Shown here: positions 45,833 through 53,183 of the stretch, piece by piece
Layout: each line of letters opens with the position of its first letter
Position numbering within the stretch: position 1 is the first letter of the stretch
Origin: Janthinobacterium sp. LM6
GTDB lineage: Bacteria; Pseudomonadota; Gammaproteobacteria; Burkholderiales; Burkholderiaceae_D
Assembly (NCBI RefSeq): GCF_002002885.1
Contig: NZ_CP019510.1
Coordinates: 2,790,001 to 2,854,000, forward strand
DNA length: 64,000 nucleotides
Direction: 5' to 3'
Translations under genes and position numbers: made by a program
Notes under the pieces: generated by a model
What the model was told of the DNA's origin: nothing
What the model saw: the letters and a program-made list of their open reading frames with translations, nothing else
The model's database searches: none

Positions 45833-46594
45833 ATGATTTACTTTGAGAACTATTCCGTGATGTGGAACAAGGCGCAATGTCGTCACATACTGCTGCCAAG
45901 CCTATTTTTACTGACCAGCCTATATAGTAGTGCAGGACGCGCAGAATTGCCAGCCGACAATATATTTTCGCGTGTGGAACAATTGGCGCGCGAGCAATTG
46001 GCGCAGCAAGCAGCCTCGGCGGGACTGCTGGAACCGCAGTTTCAAGTGGCCGTGGTCAAAAGCACGCGCCCCGTGCCGGCGTGCGCGGCGCCCGTCGCGC
46101 TGGAAACGGCGGACAGCCGTTCGGCGCAGCGCATGCGCTTCGTGGCAGTGTGTCCTGGAAGCAACGGTTGGCGCTATGAAATGCTGGCGCGCGGCAGCAT
46201 CACGGCCCAGGTCGCGGTGACGAGCGCCCCCGTGACGGCGAATACGCCGCTGCAGGCGGGCGACGTGACCCTGGCGCGGCGCGACGTGACGATGGTGCCG
46301 GACAGTATTTCCTCCTTGCCCGGCGCCGTTGGCCTGTCGAGCCGGCGCAGCTTGCGTGCCGGTGAAGTGCTGCGGCAAGGGCAACTGGCGTCGCCCGTGT
46401 TGATCAAGCGGGGCAGTGCGGTGAATATCGTGGCGCGCAAGGAGCAGGTGGAGGTGAGCATGGCCGGCGAAGCGCTGGATCCGGGCGCGCTGGGCGAGAT
46501 GATTCGCGTGCGCAACGCCACCAGCGGCACGGTGATACGTGCCAGGGTGGTCGATGCGGGCGTGGTGGAACCGGCCGACATTCCGGGCCGGTAA
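45833..46594 (+). CDS. flgA: Flagellar P-ring assembly chaperone FlgA
   Basis: A 253-residue periplasmic chaperone for FlgI. The N-terminal hydrophobic stretch ('HILLPSLFLLTSLYSSAGRA') is the signal, preceded by an unusually long hydrophilic lead. The SAF domain and C-terminal 'LKAGDVLRQGQL..SPVLIKRGSAVNIVARKEQVEVSMAGEALDPG'-like region identify it. It is the only plus-strand gene inside the flg cluster, divergent from flgB and tail-to-tail with the muramidase gene (five bases apart). Confidence 0.92.
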   Translation: MIYFENYSVMWNKAQCRHILLPSLFLLTSLYSSAGRAELPADNIFSRVEQLAREQLAQQAASAGLLEPQFQVAVVKSTRPVPACAAPVALETADSRSAQRMRFVAVCPGSNGWRYEMLARGSITAQVAVTSAPVTANTPLQAGDVTLARRDVTMVPDSISSLPGAVGLSSRRSLRAGEVLRQGQLASPVLIKRGSAVNIVARKEQVEVSMAGEALDPGALGEMIRVRNATSGTVIRARVVDAGVVEPADIPGR

Positions 46595-46599
46595 GGAAA

Positions 46600-47352
46600 C
46601 TACTCGGCGGCGGCCGTGCGTTGCAAACGCGTCGCCAACTGGGTCAGCTTGGCGGCATAGTTGGGGTCGGTGGCATAGCCGCCGCGCGCCAGGCCTTGCG
46701 CGAAAGCACCCGCGTCGCTACCCGTGTTCAGGGCGGCGCGGTAGCGGGGATTGTCGAGCAATACTTGCGCATAGTCGCGGAAGGCGCTGGCCTGGTCCGG
46801 ATAACTGCGGAAACGTTCGGTTTTCTTCAGGGCCGTGCCGCTGCCCGCCTCGTATTCGGTGGTGACATTGCTGGCCACGTCGCCCTGCCATTTGCCGCCG
46901 GCCTTGATGCCGAACAAGTTATTCGTGTCCGCGCCCGTGCCCTGGCGCAGCGGACGCTGGCCCCAGCCCGATTCCAGCGCCGCGTGGGCGGCGACGATTT
47001 CCGGCGCCACGCCCAGGCGCGCGCCCGTTTCCTGCGTCCATGGCTTGATCGAGGCGAGGAATTGCTGCTGCGTTTCGCCGATCTCGCCGCCCTGGTTGAT
47101 GCTGCCCAGCACATTCACGGGCTGGCTCTGCTCCAGGTAGGCGCGGCCTTGCGGGTTCAGGCTGGCGGCGTTGCCGCCGCCCTGTTCGATGAAGCGGGCC
47201 ACTTCGCCCTGTACTTGCCGGAACACGCTGCTGAAGTTGCCGCTGGAACTGGCGGCGTCGGTGGCGCGCATATTGCTTTGCACGGCATTCGTCGCCATCG
47301 TCGACGGCGTGGCGGCCATGGCGCGCATCTGTGAAAAATCAGCCTGGCGCAT
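46600..47352 (-). CDS. Separate flagellar muramidase (FlgJ C-terminal-type glucosaminidase)
   Basis: A 250-residue protein whose second half is a GH73 glucosaminidase: catalytic-type E127 in 'AAHAALESGWGQRPL', then 'NNLFGIKAGGKWQGD', 'RFRSYPDQASAFRDYAQVL' and 'GYATDPNYAAKL'. It is the muramidase half of E. coli FlgJ, encoded apart from the rod-cap half (39122-39514). The N-terminal half is long and low in predicted structure, with no signal peptide, so export through the flagellar rod is likely. The ATG at 47352 with GAGG upstream is preferred over 47370. It overlaps the flgN end by 14 bases. Confidence 0.88.
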   Translation of the reverse strand: MRQADFSQMRAMAATPSTMATNAVQSNMRATDAASSSGNFSSVFRQVQGEVARFIEQGGGNAASLNPQGRAYLEQSQPVNVLGSINQGGEIGETQQQFLASIKPWTQETGARLGVAPEIVAAHAALESGWGQRPLRQGTGADTNNLFGIKAGGKWQGDVASNVTTEYEAGSGTALKKTERFRSYPDQASAFRDYAQVLLDNPRYRAALNTGSDAGAFAQGLARGGYATDPNYAAKLTQLATRLQRTAAAE

Positions 47353-47779
47353 AGGTATCTTCCTCGCCATGCAGCACGCGCTGCATGATGCTGTACTGCT
47401 CTGTTAATAAATCGCTGTTGCGGGCATTCAGGCGCTTACATTCGAGCACCATTTGCTCGAGCGCAGCCCAGTCGCGCTCGGCGGTGGCGCGCGCGTCATC
47501 TTGCAACAACGCAAACAATTGCGGCATATCGCCTTGCGGGCCCAGCAGGGCAGTGACGAGGCTGACCCGCTGGCGGCGGCGCGCATCGAGGGGCTCGACG
47601 GCGGCGATGACCTGGTCCGCCAGTGCCGTCAATTGCGCGCTCTGATGGTGTAAGGTCGCCTGGAATTGCTCTTCCAGCACGGTTTGCAGGGCGGCATAGC
47701 CGATGCTGTCGTCTTTCATGCCTTGCAGCACGCGGCGCATGGCTTCCTGGCGCGTGATGCCCTTGCGCGGCGCGGTCAC
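47339..47779 (-). CDS. flgN: FlgN-type flagellar export chaperone
   Basis: A 146-residue helical protein with a FlgN pattern: 'LQTVLEEQFQATLHHQSAQLTALADQVIAAVEPLDARRRQR' in the middle and 'LVLECKRLNARNSDLLTEQYSIMQRVLHG' at the end, where FlgN contacts FlgK/FlgL. The first 30 residues are an extra lead. It starts with GTG at 47779, sharing GTGA with the flgM stop, so it is translationally coupled to flgM, the normal flgMN pair. Confidence 0.8.
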   Translation of the reverse strand: MTAPRKGITRQEAMRRVLQGMKDDSIGYAALQTVLEEQFQATLHHQSAQLTALADQVIAAVEPLDARRRQRVSLVTALLGPQGDMPQLFALLQDDARATAERDWAALEQMVLECKRLNARNSDLLTEQYSIMQRVLHGEEDTYAPG

Positions 47780-48066
47780 GATTCGCCGCCGTGGAAACGC
47801 TGGATCAAGCCTGCCAGTTTCGACGGATCGAACGGCAATTCGCCCTTGGCCAGCGCATCGCGCAGCATGGCCACGCGCTCATGGTCGATTTCGGGCATGG
47901 CGCGCAGGGCGGCCATGGCCGGTTGCAGCACGGCCGATTGCAGTTCCGCCCCGGCCGACGAGCCGCCCATGGCGCCCGCGGCGCCCGCGTTCTCGGCGAT
48001 CGCCTCGGCCGGCGCGACGGCGCTGCTGCGTACGGCAGCGCCGGTATTGCCGGAGGAGATTTTCAT
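47776..48066 (-). CDS. flgM: Anti-sigma-28 factor FlgM
   Basis: A 96-residue protein, small and rich in A/S/G in its first half as expected for the disordered FlgM N-terminus. The conserved C-terminal sigma-binding part is 'DHERVAMLRDALAKGELPFDPSKLAGLIQRF'. It binds FliA until hook completion, then is exported. AAGGGA precedes the ATG at 48066. It sits between motB and flgN. Confidence 0.87.
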   Translation of the reverse strand: MKISSGNTGAAVRSSAVAPAEAIAENAGAAGAMGGSSAGAELQSAVLQPAMAALRAMPEIDHERVAMLRDALAKGELPFDPSKLAGLIQRFHGGES

Positions 48067-48082
48067 ACGTTGTCCCTTGCCC

Positions 48083-49087
48083 TTAATTTGCATGCTCATC
48101 CCGCTCCTTCTTTGCGGGCAAGCCCAGTTTCTCGCGCAGGCGCTGCAAGGTGCCCGAGTCCGGTTCGCCCACTTGCAATTCTTCGCCCTGCGGCTTTTGT
48201 CCGGCCATGCCGAACATGGCGGCGATGCTGTCAGCCTGGCCACGCGTCAATATTAACAGTTCGATGCGGCGGTTGATGCCGGCGCTGGCGTTTTTTACGT
48301 CCAGCGGCGCGCGGTCGGCCATGCCCACCACTTGCAGTACGCTGTCCGGACTCATGCTGCCGATCAACAATTGCGCGCGCGCCGACATGGCGCGGTTGGC
48401 CGACAGGGTCCAGTTCGAAAAGCCTTCATAGCCGGTATTGGCGTATTGCATCGAATCGGTGTGGCCGACGATCAGCATCTGGTTATCCATTTGCGCAAAC
48501 ACGGGGCCCATCTGGCGCAGCAGCTTGCGGAAACGGTCGGTCGGCACGGCGCTGCCGCGCACGAACATGCCTTGCTTGTCCGTATCGTGCAGCATGACGC
48601 GCAAGCCGTACGGCGTGATCACGGATTGCAAATTGCTCTTCAATCCCGCTTCATCGCTGAGTTTGTCGAGCGCGCGCGACAGGCTCAGCAAGTCTTCCGG
48701 CGACTGGTAGCTGACCTTGGTCTGGTTTTGCGGCGCGGCGCCGGCCTTGCCGTCCTGCGTCTGCTTGCCTTCCGTGCGCGTGTCGCCCGTGCCCTTGCGG
48801 GGCATGGGGAAACGCTCGATCAGGCTGCCGCGCGGGCCGCCTTTCTGTTCCGGCATGACGCCCTGGCCTTCGCCCTGGCGGCTGCCTGCCGACGCATCCA
48901 TCATGATTTCCTTCATCGCCTGCTGCTCGCGCGCGGCCATCAGCCACAGCACGAGGAACAGCGACAGCAGGGCCAGGCAAAAGTCGGCGAACGCTACTTT
49001 CCAGGCGCCGCCATGGCCATCGTCGTCGTGCTTGCGGCCGGCACGCTTGATGATGGCCTGTTCATGTTTCTCATGCGGCTTTAGCAC
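48083..49087 (-). CDS. motB: Flagellar motor stator protein MotB (LafU-like)
   Basis: The stator partner of MotA, 334 residues from the GTG at 49087. A single membrane helix holds the essential proton-accepting Asp ('VAFADFCLALLSLFLVLWLMA', D35). The C-terminal OmpA-like peptidoglycan-binding domain has 'LIVGHTDSMQYANTGYEGFSNWTLSANRA' and 'NRRIELLI'. GGGGAGG lies five bases before the GTG, which argues for this start; ATGs at 49132 and 49144 would overlap motA by over 60 bases and have no good ribosome site. Its place after fliA and motA matches lafU. Confidence 0.9.
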   Translation of the reverse strand: MLKPHEKHEQAIIKRAGRKHDDDGHGGAWKVAFADFCLALLSLFLVLWLMAAREQQAMKEIMMDASAGSRQGEGQGVMPEQKGGPRGSLIERFPMPRKGTGDTRTEGKQTQDGKAGAAPQNQTKVSYQSPEDLLSLSRALDKLSDEAGLKSNLQSVITPYGLRVMLHDTDKQGMFVRGSAVPTDRFRKLLRQMGPVFAQMDNQMLIVGHTDSMQYANTGYEGFSNWTLSANRAMSARAQLLIGSMSPDSVLQVVGMADRAPLDVKNASAGINRRIELLILTRGQADSIAAMFGMAGQKPQGEELQVGEPDSGTLQRLREKLGLPAKKERDEHAN

Positions 49088-49985
49088 GGCGGCCTCCCCG
49101 GCCTTGGCCTTGCTCTTGTTCGGCGCCGCCATCTTCCAGCGCATTGATCCAGCTTTCCAGCTGGGCGAAGCTAGGCTTGATGTTCAGCTGCACCAGGCGG
49201 CGGCCCGCATCGATGGCCAGCAGGGGCGGTTTGCCCGCCACGTGCGTGACCAGCACGACCTTCACGCATTCCATGGTCGAGCCTTCCTCGCCCACCAATT
49301 GCTTCATCATGTTGCACATCGGATCGAGCACGCCGTAGCAGAAGAAGATGCCGATGAAGGTACCGACCATGGCGGCGCCCACTTTTTCCGAAATTTCCGC
49401 CGCATCGGCGCCGTCGGCCACGGAATTCATGGCCATCACGATGCCCAGAACGGCGGCCAGGATACCGAAACCGGGCATGGCTTCGGCGATCTTGTGCAAG
49501 GATTTCGACGGTTGCAGCAATTCGTCGTGGATGGCTTCCAGTTCCTGCTCCAGCACGCCTTCCAGCTCATGCGCGTTGATCTTGCCCATCGCCATCAAAC
49601 GGAAGTTGTCGACGATGAAGGCGAGCAGCTTCGGCTCTTCCAGCACCAGCGGGTAGCGCTGGAACAGGGCGCTTTCGCGCGGCGCCTCGACGTGGGCGTC
49701 GAGCGCCTTCAGGCCGCCGGCGGCCGTTTGCAGCAGTTCATACATCAGCAGCAGCAACTGGCGCTGGAATTCCGAGCCTTGCTTCTTGTGCGTAACGATC
49801 TTGCGCATCTGGTGCAGCATTTCACCGAGTACATGCTTGGGGTTGCCCAGCACCAGGGCGCCGACGGCGGCGCCGATGATGATGATCAACTCGACCGGTT
49901 GCCAGATCGCGTGGACGGTGCCGCCCATCAGGGCGAAGCCTCCGAATACACACCCCATCACGATTAAGATACCGATAATTACCAT
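49071..49985 (-). CDS. motA: Flagellar motor stator protein MotA (LafT-like)
   Basis: A 304-residue inner-membrane stator. Two N-terminal membrane helices ('IIGILIVMGCVFGGFALMGG', 'VELIIIIGAAVGALVLG'), a large cytoplasmic loop, and two more helices ('MPGFGILAAVLGIVMAMNSV', 'GAAMVGTFIGIFFCYGVLDPM') are clear. MotA contacts FliG and conducts protons with MotB. The C-terminus has a G/Q/R-rich tail. It follows fliA by 56 bases and overlaps motB. Confidence 0.94.
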   Translation of the reverse strand: MVIIGILIVMGCVFGGFALMGGTVHAIWQPVELIIIIGAAVGALVLGNPKHVLGEMLHQMRKIVTHKKQGSEFQRQLLLLMYELLQTAAGGLKALDAHVEAPRESALFQRYPLVLEEPKLLAFIVDNFRLMAMGKINAHELEGVLEQELEAIHDELLQPSKSLHKIAEAMPGFGILAAVLGIVMAMNSVADGADAAEISEKVGAAMVGTFIGIFFCYGVLDPMCNMMKQLVGEEGSTMECVKVVLVTHVAGKPPLLAIDAGRRLVQLNIKPSFAQLESWINALEDGGAEQEQGQGRGGRRAKAA

Positions 49986-50041
49986 GTCAACTGCCTTTCT
50001 GCGTCATTGTGCTGCGTCAATTTGATGGATAGTGCTGAAAC

Positions 50042-50797
50042 TTATGCGTCTTGCAGCATGGTTTTCATCTTGCCCAGCGCCGTCTTGTTCAACTGGCAGA
50101 CGCGGGCGTCGCTCAGGTCCAGCACGGCGGCAATTTCTTTATAGCTCAGTTCGAATTCGTAATACATCTGGATCACGCGCTGTTCCCGTTCGTCCAGCGT
50201 GCGCAGCGCCTGTTCCAGGCTGCGCCGCACCATCAATTGCTCTTCCGGGCTCGGTGCGCTGTCGGCTTGCCCCAGGCTTTCCTGCAGCACTTCGTCGAAA
50301 CTGGCGATCAGCTCGGCGTTTTCCGCCAGCTGGTACTCCTGGAAGGCTTCCGGCGTCAGCTTCAGGGCCGCCATGATTTCCGCTTCCAGCGGCTCGCGTC
50401 CCAGGCGCCGGGTCAGGGCGCGCACGCTGTCGCGCAGGCGGTGGCTTTCCTGGCGCACGGCGCGCGGACGCCAGTCCTGGCGCCGCAATTCATCGAGGAT
50501 GGCGCCGCGGATGCGCAGGCTGGCATAGCTGCCGAACGACTGGTCCGGCACGCCGTAGCGGCGCAAGGCTTCGAGCAAGCCCATCAGGCCGATCTGTTCC
50601 ATGTCGTCGCGGTCGATGGCGCCCGACACCTGCGAATTGAGCTGGCGCACGATGCGTTTCACCAAAGGGGAGTACGCCACCAGATGTTGTTGTTCTTCGG
50701 CAACACTGAGCACGGCCGCGCAAGCGCTGGCGGCGGCATATTCGCCGGCGCCATACGCTTCCTGGTATTGCTCTACATAGGCCAAGGGATCTCCCAC
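50042..50797 (-). CDS. fliA: Flagellar sigma factor FliA (sigma-28, LafS-like)
   Basis: A 251-residue sigma-70 family factor lacking region 1: region 2 'LVKRIVRQLNSQVSGAIDRDDMEQIGLMGLLEALRRY', region 3 near 'LRDSVRALTRRLGREPLEAEI', region 4 'LDEREQRVIQMYYEFELSYKEIAAVLDLSDARVCQL'. It directs late flagellar genes and is held by FlgM. The frame opens with GTG at 50797 without a ribosome site. A TTG at 50785 has GGGAG five bases before it and may be the true start. It lies after fliL, as lafS follows lafF. Confidence 0.92.
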   Translation of the reverse strand: MGDPLAYVEQYQEAYGAGEYAAASACAAVLSVAEEQQHLVAYSPLVKRIVRQLNSQVSGAIDRDDMEQIGLMGLLEALRRYGVPDQSFGSYASLRIRGAILDELRRQDWRPRAVRQESHRLRDSVRALTRRLGREPLEAEIMAALKLTPEAFQEYQLAENAELIASFDEVLQESLGQADSAPSPEEQLMVRRSLEQALRTLDEREQRVIQMYYEFELSYKEIAAVLDLSDARVCQLNKTALGKMKTMLQDA

Positions 50798-50818
50798 TAG
50801 GTCGGCTGGCGTGTTGGC

Positions 50819-51292
50819 TTATTCAATGATCAGCTTGCCGACCATGACTTCGGTGAACGGTTTTTCCATCTGTTCGCGTTCATAGCTGACATTGAAGGCC
50901 TTGTTGATCTGTTCGGCAAATTGCTCCACCGTCATCGTCTGTGCCTTGTCCATCGGGAAACTCGACAGGGTGCTGACGGCGATCGAACGCATCAGCGGCA
51001 AGTGGTCCTTGGTCAGCTTTTCCTTTTCCTCGGTGGTGGCGATCACCAGGTCGGCCGACAGGTAATGCGTTTCGCCTTCGCCGGGGCCGCGGCGCAGCAT
51101 CACGATGACCTTGTCCAGCGTGAGGAACTTGCGCGCCTTCTTGCCTGTGGCCGGCGGCGGGGTTTTGGCTTCGGCCACCTCGGCATGGCCGGCAACCGGC
51201 TTGGCCAGGTACCACATGGCGCCGCCAGCGGCGCCGGCGGCCAGCACGGCCACGGCGACAAAGCCGCCTATCAGTTTCATTTTCATATTCAT
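50819..51292 (-). CDS. fliL: Flagellar basal body-associated protein FliL (LafF-like)
   Basis: A 157-residue single-pass membrane protein: an N-terminal helix ('LIGGFVAVAVLAAGAAGGAMWYLA'), a linker, and the conserved stomatin-like periplasmic domain ('FLTLDKVIVMLRR', 'VSTLSSFPMDKAQTM', 'EKPFTEVMVGKLIIE'). FliL surrounds the stator and supports torque. Its ATG shares one base with the fliK stop. Confidence 0.9.
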   Translation of the reverse strand: MNMKMKLIGGFVAVAVLAAGAAGGAMWYLAKPVAGHAEVAEAKTPPPATGKKARKFLTLDKVIVMLRRGPGEGETHYLSADLVIATTEEKEKLTKDHLPLMRSIAVSTLSSFPMDKAQTMTVEQFAEQINKAFNVSYEREQMEKPFTEVMVGKLIIE

Positions 51293-52437
51293 CAGGCAGT
51301 CTCTCGCTCATGCATGGCGTAAGTGGTACCGGCAGGGCTGCCGTCGGACAGGGCGCGTCCCGGTTCCGCGTCGTCGTTCTGGCGGCCCGGTTGACGCTGG
51401 CCGCGCGCGTCGCCTTCGGCAAACGCCTGGGCGGCGGGGCTGCGCGGGGTCGCGCTGATATTCACGGCCACCTCGGTGTACTGGCGCTGCGCCAGGTCGC
51501 TGCGCATGTTTTCGCCGATGCCTTGCAGCTGGCGCAACACTTCCGAGTTCGACGCCGTGACGTTCACCTGCAGCGCGCCAGCCGTGTGGCGGATGGAAAT
51601 TTCAATGCGTCCCAGCATGGGCGGGTCGAGGCGGATCGTCGCGTGCTCGCTGTTGCGGCCGATCTGCGTCTGCAGGCGTTCGCCCAGCGCTTCGCGCAGC
51701 GGTTCCTGCCATTGCTGGGCCGGGCCGTTGAGCTTGATGGTATCGCCGGACGGAGCCGCCGTGGCCGTATTGTTGACCGCGCCCGTCAAGCCCAGGTTGG
51801 GCGTGGCGGGGGGCGGCGTCGCAGCGCCGCGTTCGCCCTCGCGCGCGGCCGGGGCGGCGGCGGCCGTCACCGGAGCGCCTTGCTGCAGCAGCGCTTCGAA
51901 CGGCTGTGCCGGCGCGCTGCCCTTGGCGGCGGTCGCCGGGTTGGCGGCGGCCAGCGGTTCGCGCATGTCGCGCCCTGGCGCTGGCGCCATTGCCGGCGCG
52001 GAGAGGGTGACGGCCGCGGGATGCAGGCTGATGTTGAGTGCCGGGTTGGCTTGCGCCGCATTCGCCTGCACTGGTGTCTGCGCCTGCGACTGGGCGGCGG
52101 CGCGCGCCTCGGCTGCGGCCGCGTCCGTTGGCGCCAGCATCGTCACCGGCAAGCCGATGACGGGGACGGCCATGGCTGGCAGGCTGCTGTCGGCCTGGCT
52201 GTCGCTGTCGCCGTCCTTGGCGGGTGCGGGCGCGGGCGTGCCGGCGTCGGCCGTTTCCACGGCTGTCACATCGAGCACCTGCGCAAACAGGGGCAGGACG
52301 GACGGCGCTGTGCCGGTGCTGCCATAGCCTGGCGTGCCGGGCAAGGCAGCGGCCTGTGTCGGCGCTGGCGCCGGTGCGGATGCAGCGGAGGCTGCCGGTG
52401 CCGGAGCGGCCGGCGCCGTGTTGAAGTTCATGATCAT
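51292..52437 (-). CDS. fliK: Flagellar hook-length control protein FliK (LafE-like)
   Basis: A 381-residue protein, very rich in A, P and Q over residues 1-230, as expected for the extended ruler part of FliK. A C-terminal switch domain follows: 'LREALGERLQTQIGRNSEHATIRLDPPMLGRIEISI' and 'NSEVLRQLQGIGENMRSDL'. It measures hook length and switches export specificity through FlhB. The ATG at 52437 overlaps the fliT stop as ATGA; the frame to 52488 is rejected. Confidence 0.88.
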   Translation of the reverse strand: MIMNFNTAPAAPAPAASAASAPAPAPTQAAALPGTPGYGSTGTAPSVLPLFAQVLDVTAVETADAGTPAPAPAKDGDSDSQADSSLPAMAVPVIGLPVTMLAPTDAAAAEARAAAQSQAQTPVQANAAQANPALNISLHPAAVTLSAPAMAPAPGRDMREPLAAANPATAAKGSAPAQPFEALLQQGAPVTAAAAPAAREGERGAATPPPATPNLGLTGAVNNTATAAPSGDTIKLNGPAQQWQEPLREALGERLQTQIGRNSEHATIRLDPPMLGRIEISIRHTAGALQVNVTASNSEVLRQLQGIGENMRSDLAQRQYTEVAVNISATPRSPAAQAFAEGDARGQRQPGRQNDDAEPGRALSDGSPAGTTYAMHERETA

Positions 52438-52751
52438 GCTTGATTCCCGTCCGAGTCGTATTCGCCGAGTGCGGCGTAGGCGACCCAACCTTCCTTATTT
52501 GCCTGTAATACACCCAGGTGTAGCCCCAGGCGTTCTTTTTCCTCAGAGCAAATTTTAACCGCTTGCGCGTGAATTTTGCGCAATTGCAACAATTCTGTTT
52601 GTTCCAGCGCATTCCATGCGCCCCGTTCAGCCAGCAGCGGGATGTTTTTCGCCAGGCTGGCCGAGAGTTTTGCCATCGCCTCCCAGTCCGGCTGCGCGAT
52701 GGCCGCGCTCAATTGCCGGCTCAGTTGCTGCAGCGCGGCGCGCCTAGGCAT
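52434..52751 (-). CDS. FliT-like flagellar chaperone (LafD-like)
   Basis: A 105-residue helical protein between fliS and fliK. Sequence similarity to FliT is weak to the eye; the assignment rests on size, helical pattern ('LQQLSRQLSAAIAQPDWEAMAKLSASLAKNIPLLAERGAW') and position, which equals lafD in lateral loci. FliT escorts FliD to the export gate. It overlaps fliS by eight bases and fliK by four, so it is translated as part of that chain. Confidence 0.68.
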   Translation of the reverse strand: MPRRAALQQLSRQLSAAIAQPDWEAMAKLSASLAKNIPLLAERGAWNALEQTELLQLRKIHAQAVKICSEEKERLGLHLGVLQANKEGWVAYAALGEYDSDGNQA

Positions 52752-53133
52752 TGTTGGCCTGGACGCCCACCCAGCCGCGCTTGATGGTGGTCATCAAGGT
52801 CGTCACTTCGTCGATCAGGGTCGGGTCGAGCTTGATGCCGGCCGTGTACAGGCGCGCCACGCAATAGTCGTACAGGCGCGCCAGGTTGACGACCACTTCG
52901 CCGCCATTGTCGAAATCGAGCGAGCTCGACAGACCGTTGATGATCTGCGTGCATTTATCCAGGCTGACGGCCTTTTGTTCGTAGCGCTTGCCCACGATAT
53001 GCCCGCGCGCGCGCGCCAGTTCTTCCAGCAGGCCGTCCGTCAGCACCAGTACCAGTTCGACCGGTGTGGCGCGGGCGGTCTGGGCATCCAGGTTGACGGC
53101 GTGGTAGTTGCCGTAAGCTTCATTGTTTAACAT
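52744..53133 (-). CDS. fliS: Flagellin export chaperone FliS (LafC-like)
   Basis: A 129-residue FliS: 'AYGNYHAVNLDAQTARATPVELVLVLTDGLLEELARARGHI' and 'KCTQIINGLSSSLDFDNGGEVVVNLARLYDYCVARL' are typical. It binds the flagellin C-terminus in the cytoplasm. Its presence means that a cognate flagellin exists even though none is in the window. GAGAAG precedes the ATG. Confidence 0.93.
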   Translation of the reverse strand: MLNNEAYGNYHAVNLDAQTARATPVELVLVLTDGLLEELARARGHIVGKRYEQKAVSLDKCTQIINGLSSSLDFDNGGEVVVNLARLYDYCVARLYTAGIKLDPTLIDEVTTLMTTIKRGWVGVQANNA

Positions 53134-53183
53134 GATTGTCTTCTCGCTATGTTAACTGTGGCGGCGCGGCAGGCGCATCCGCC

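Noticed and set aside
46671..46690. A GGGGTCGG sequence that looked like a second copy of the 20642-20704 palindrome.
   Set aside because: Only the eight bases match, within the muramidase coding sequence, without the matching arm.
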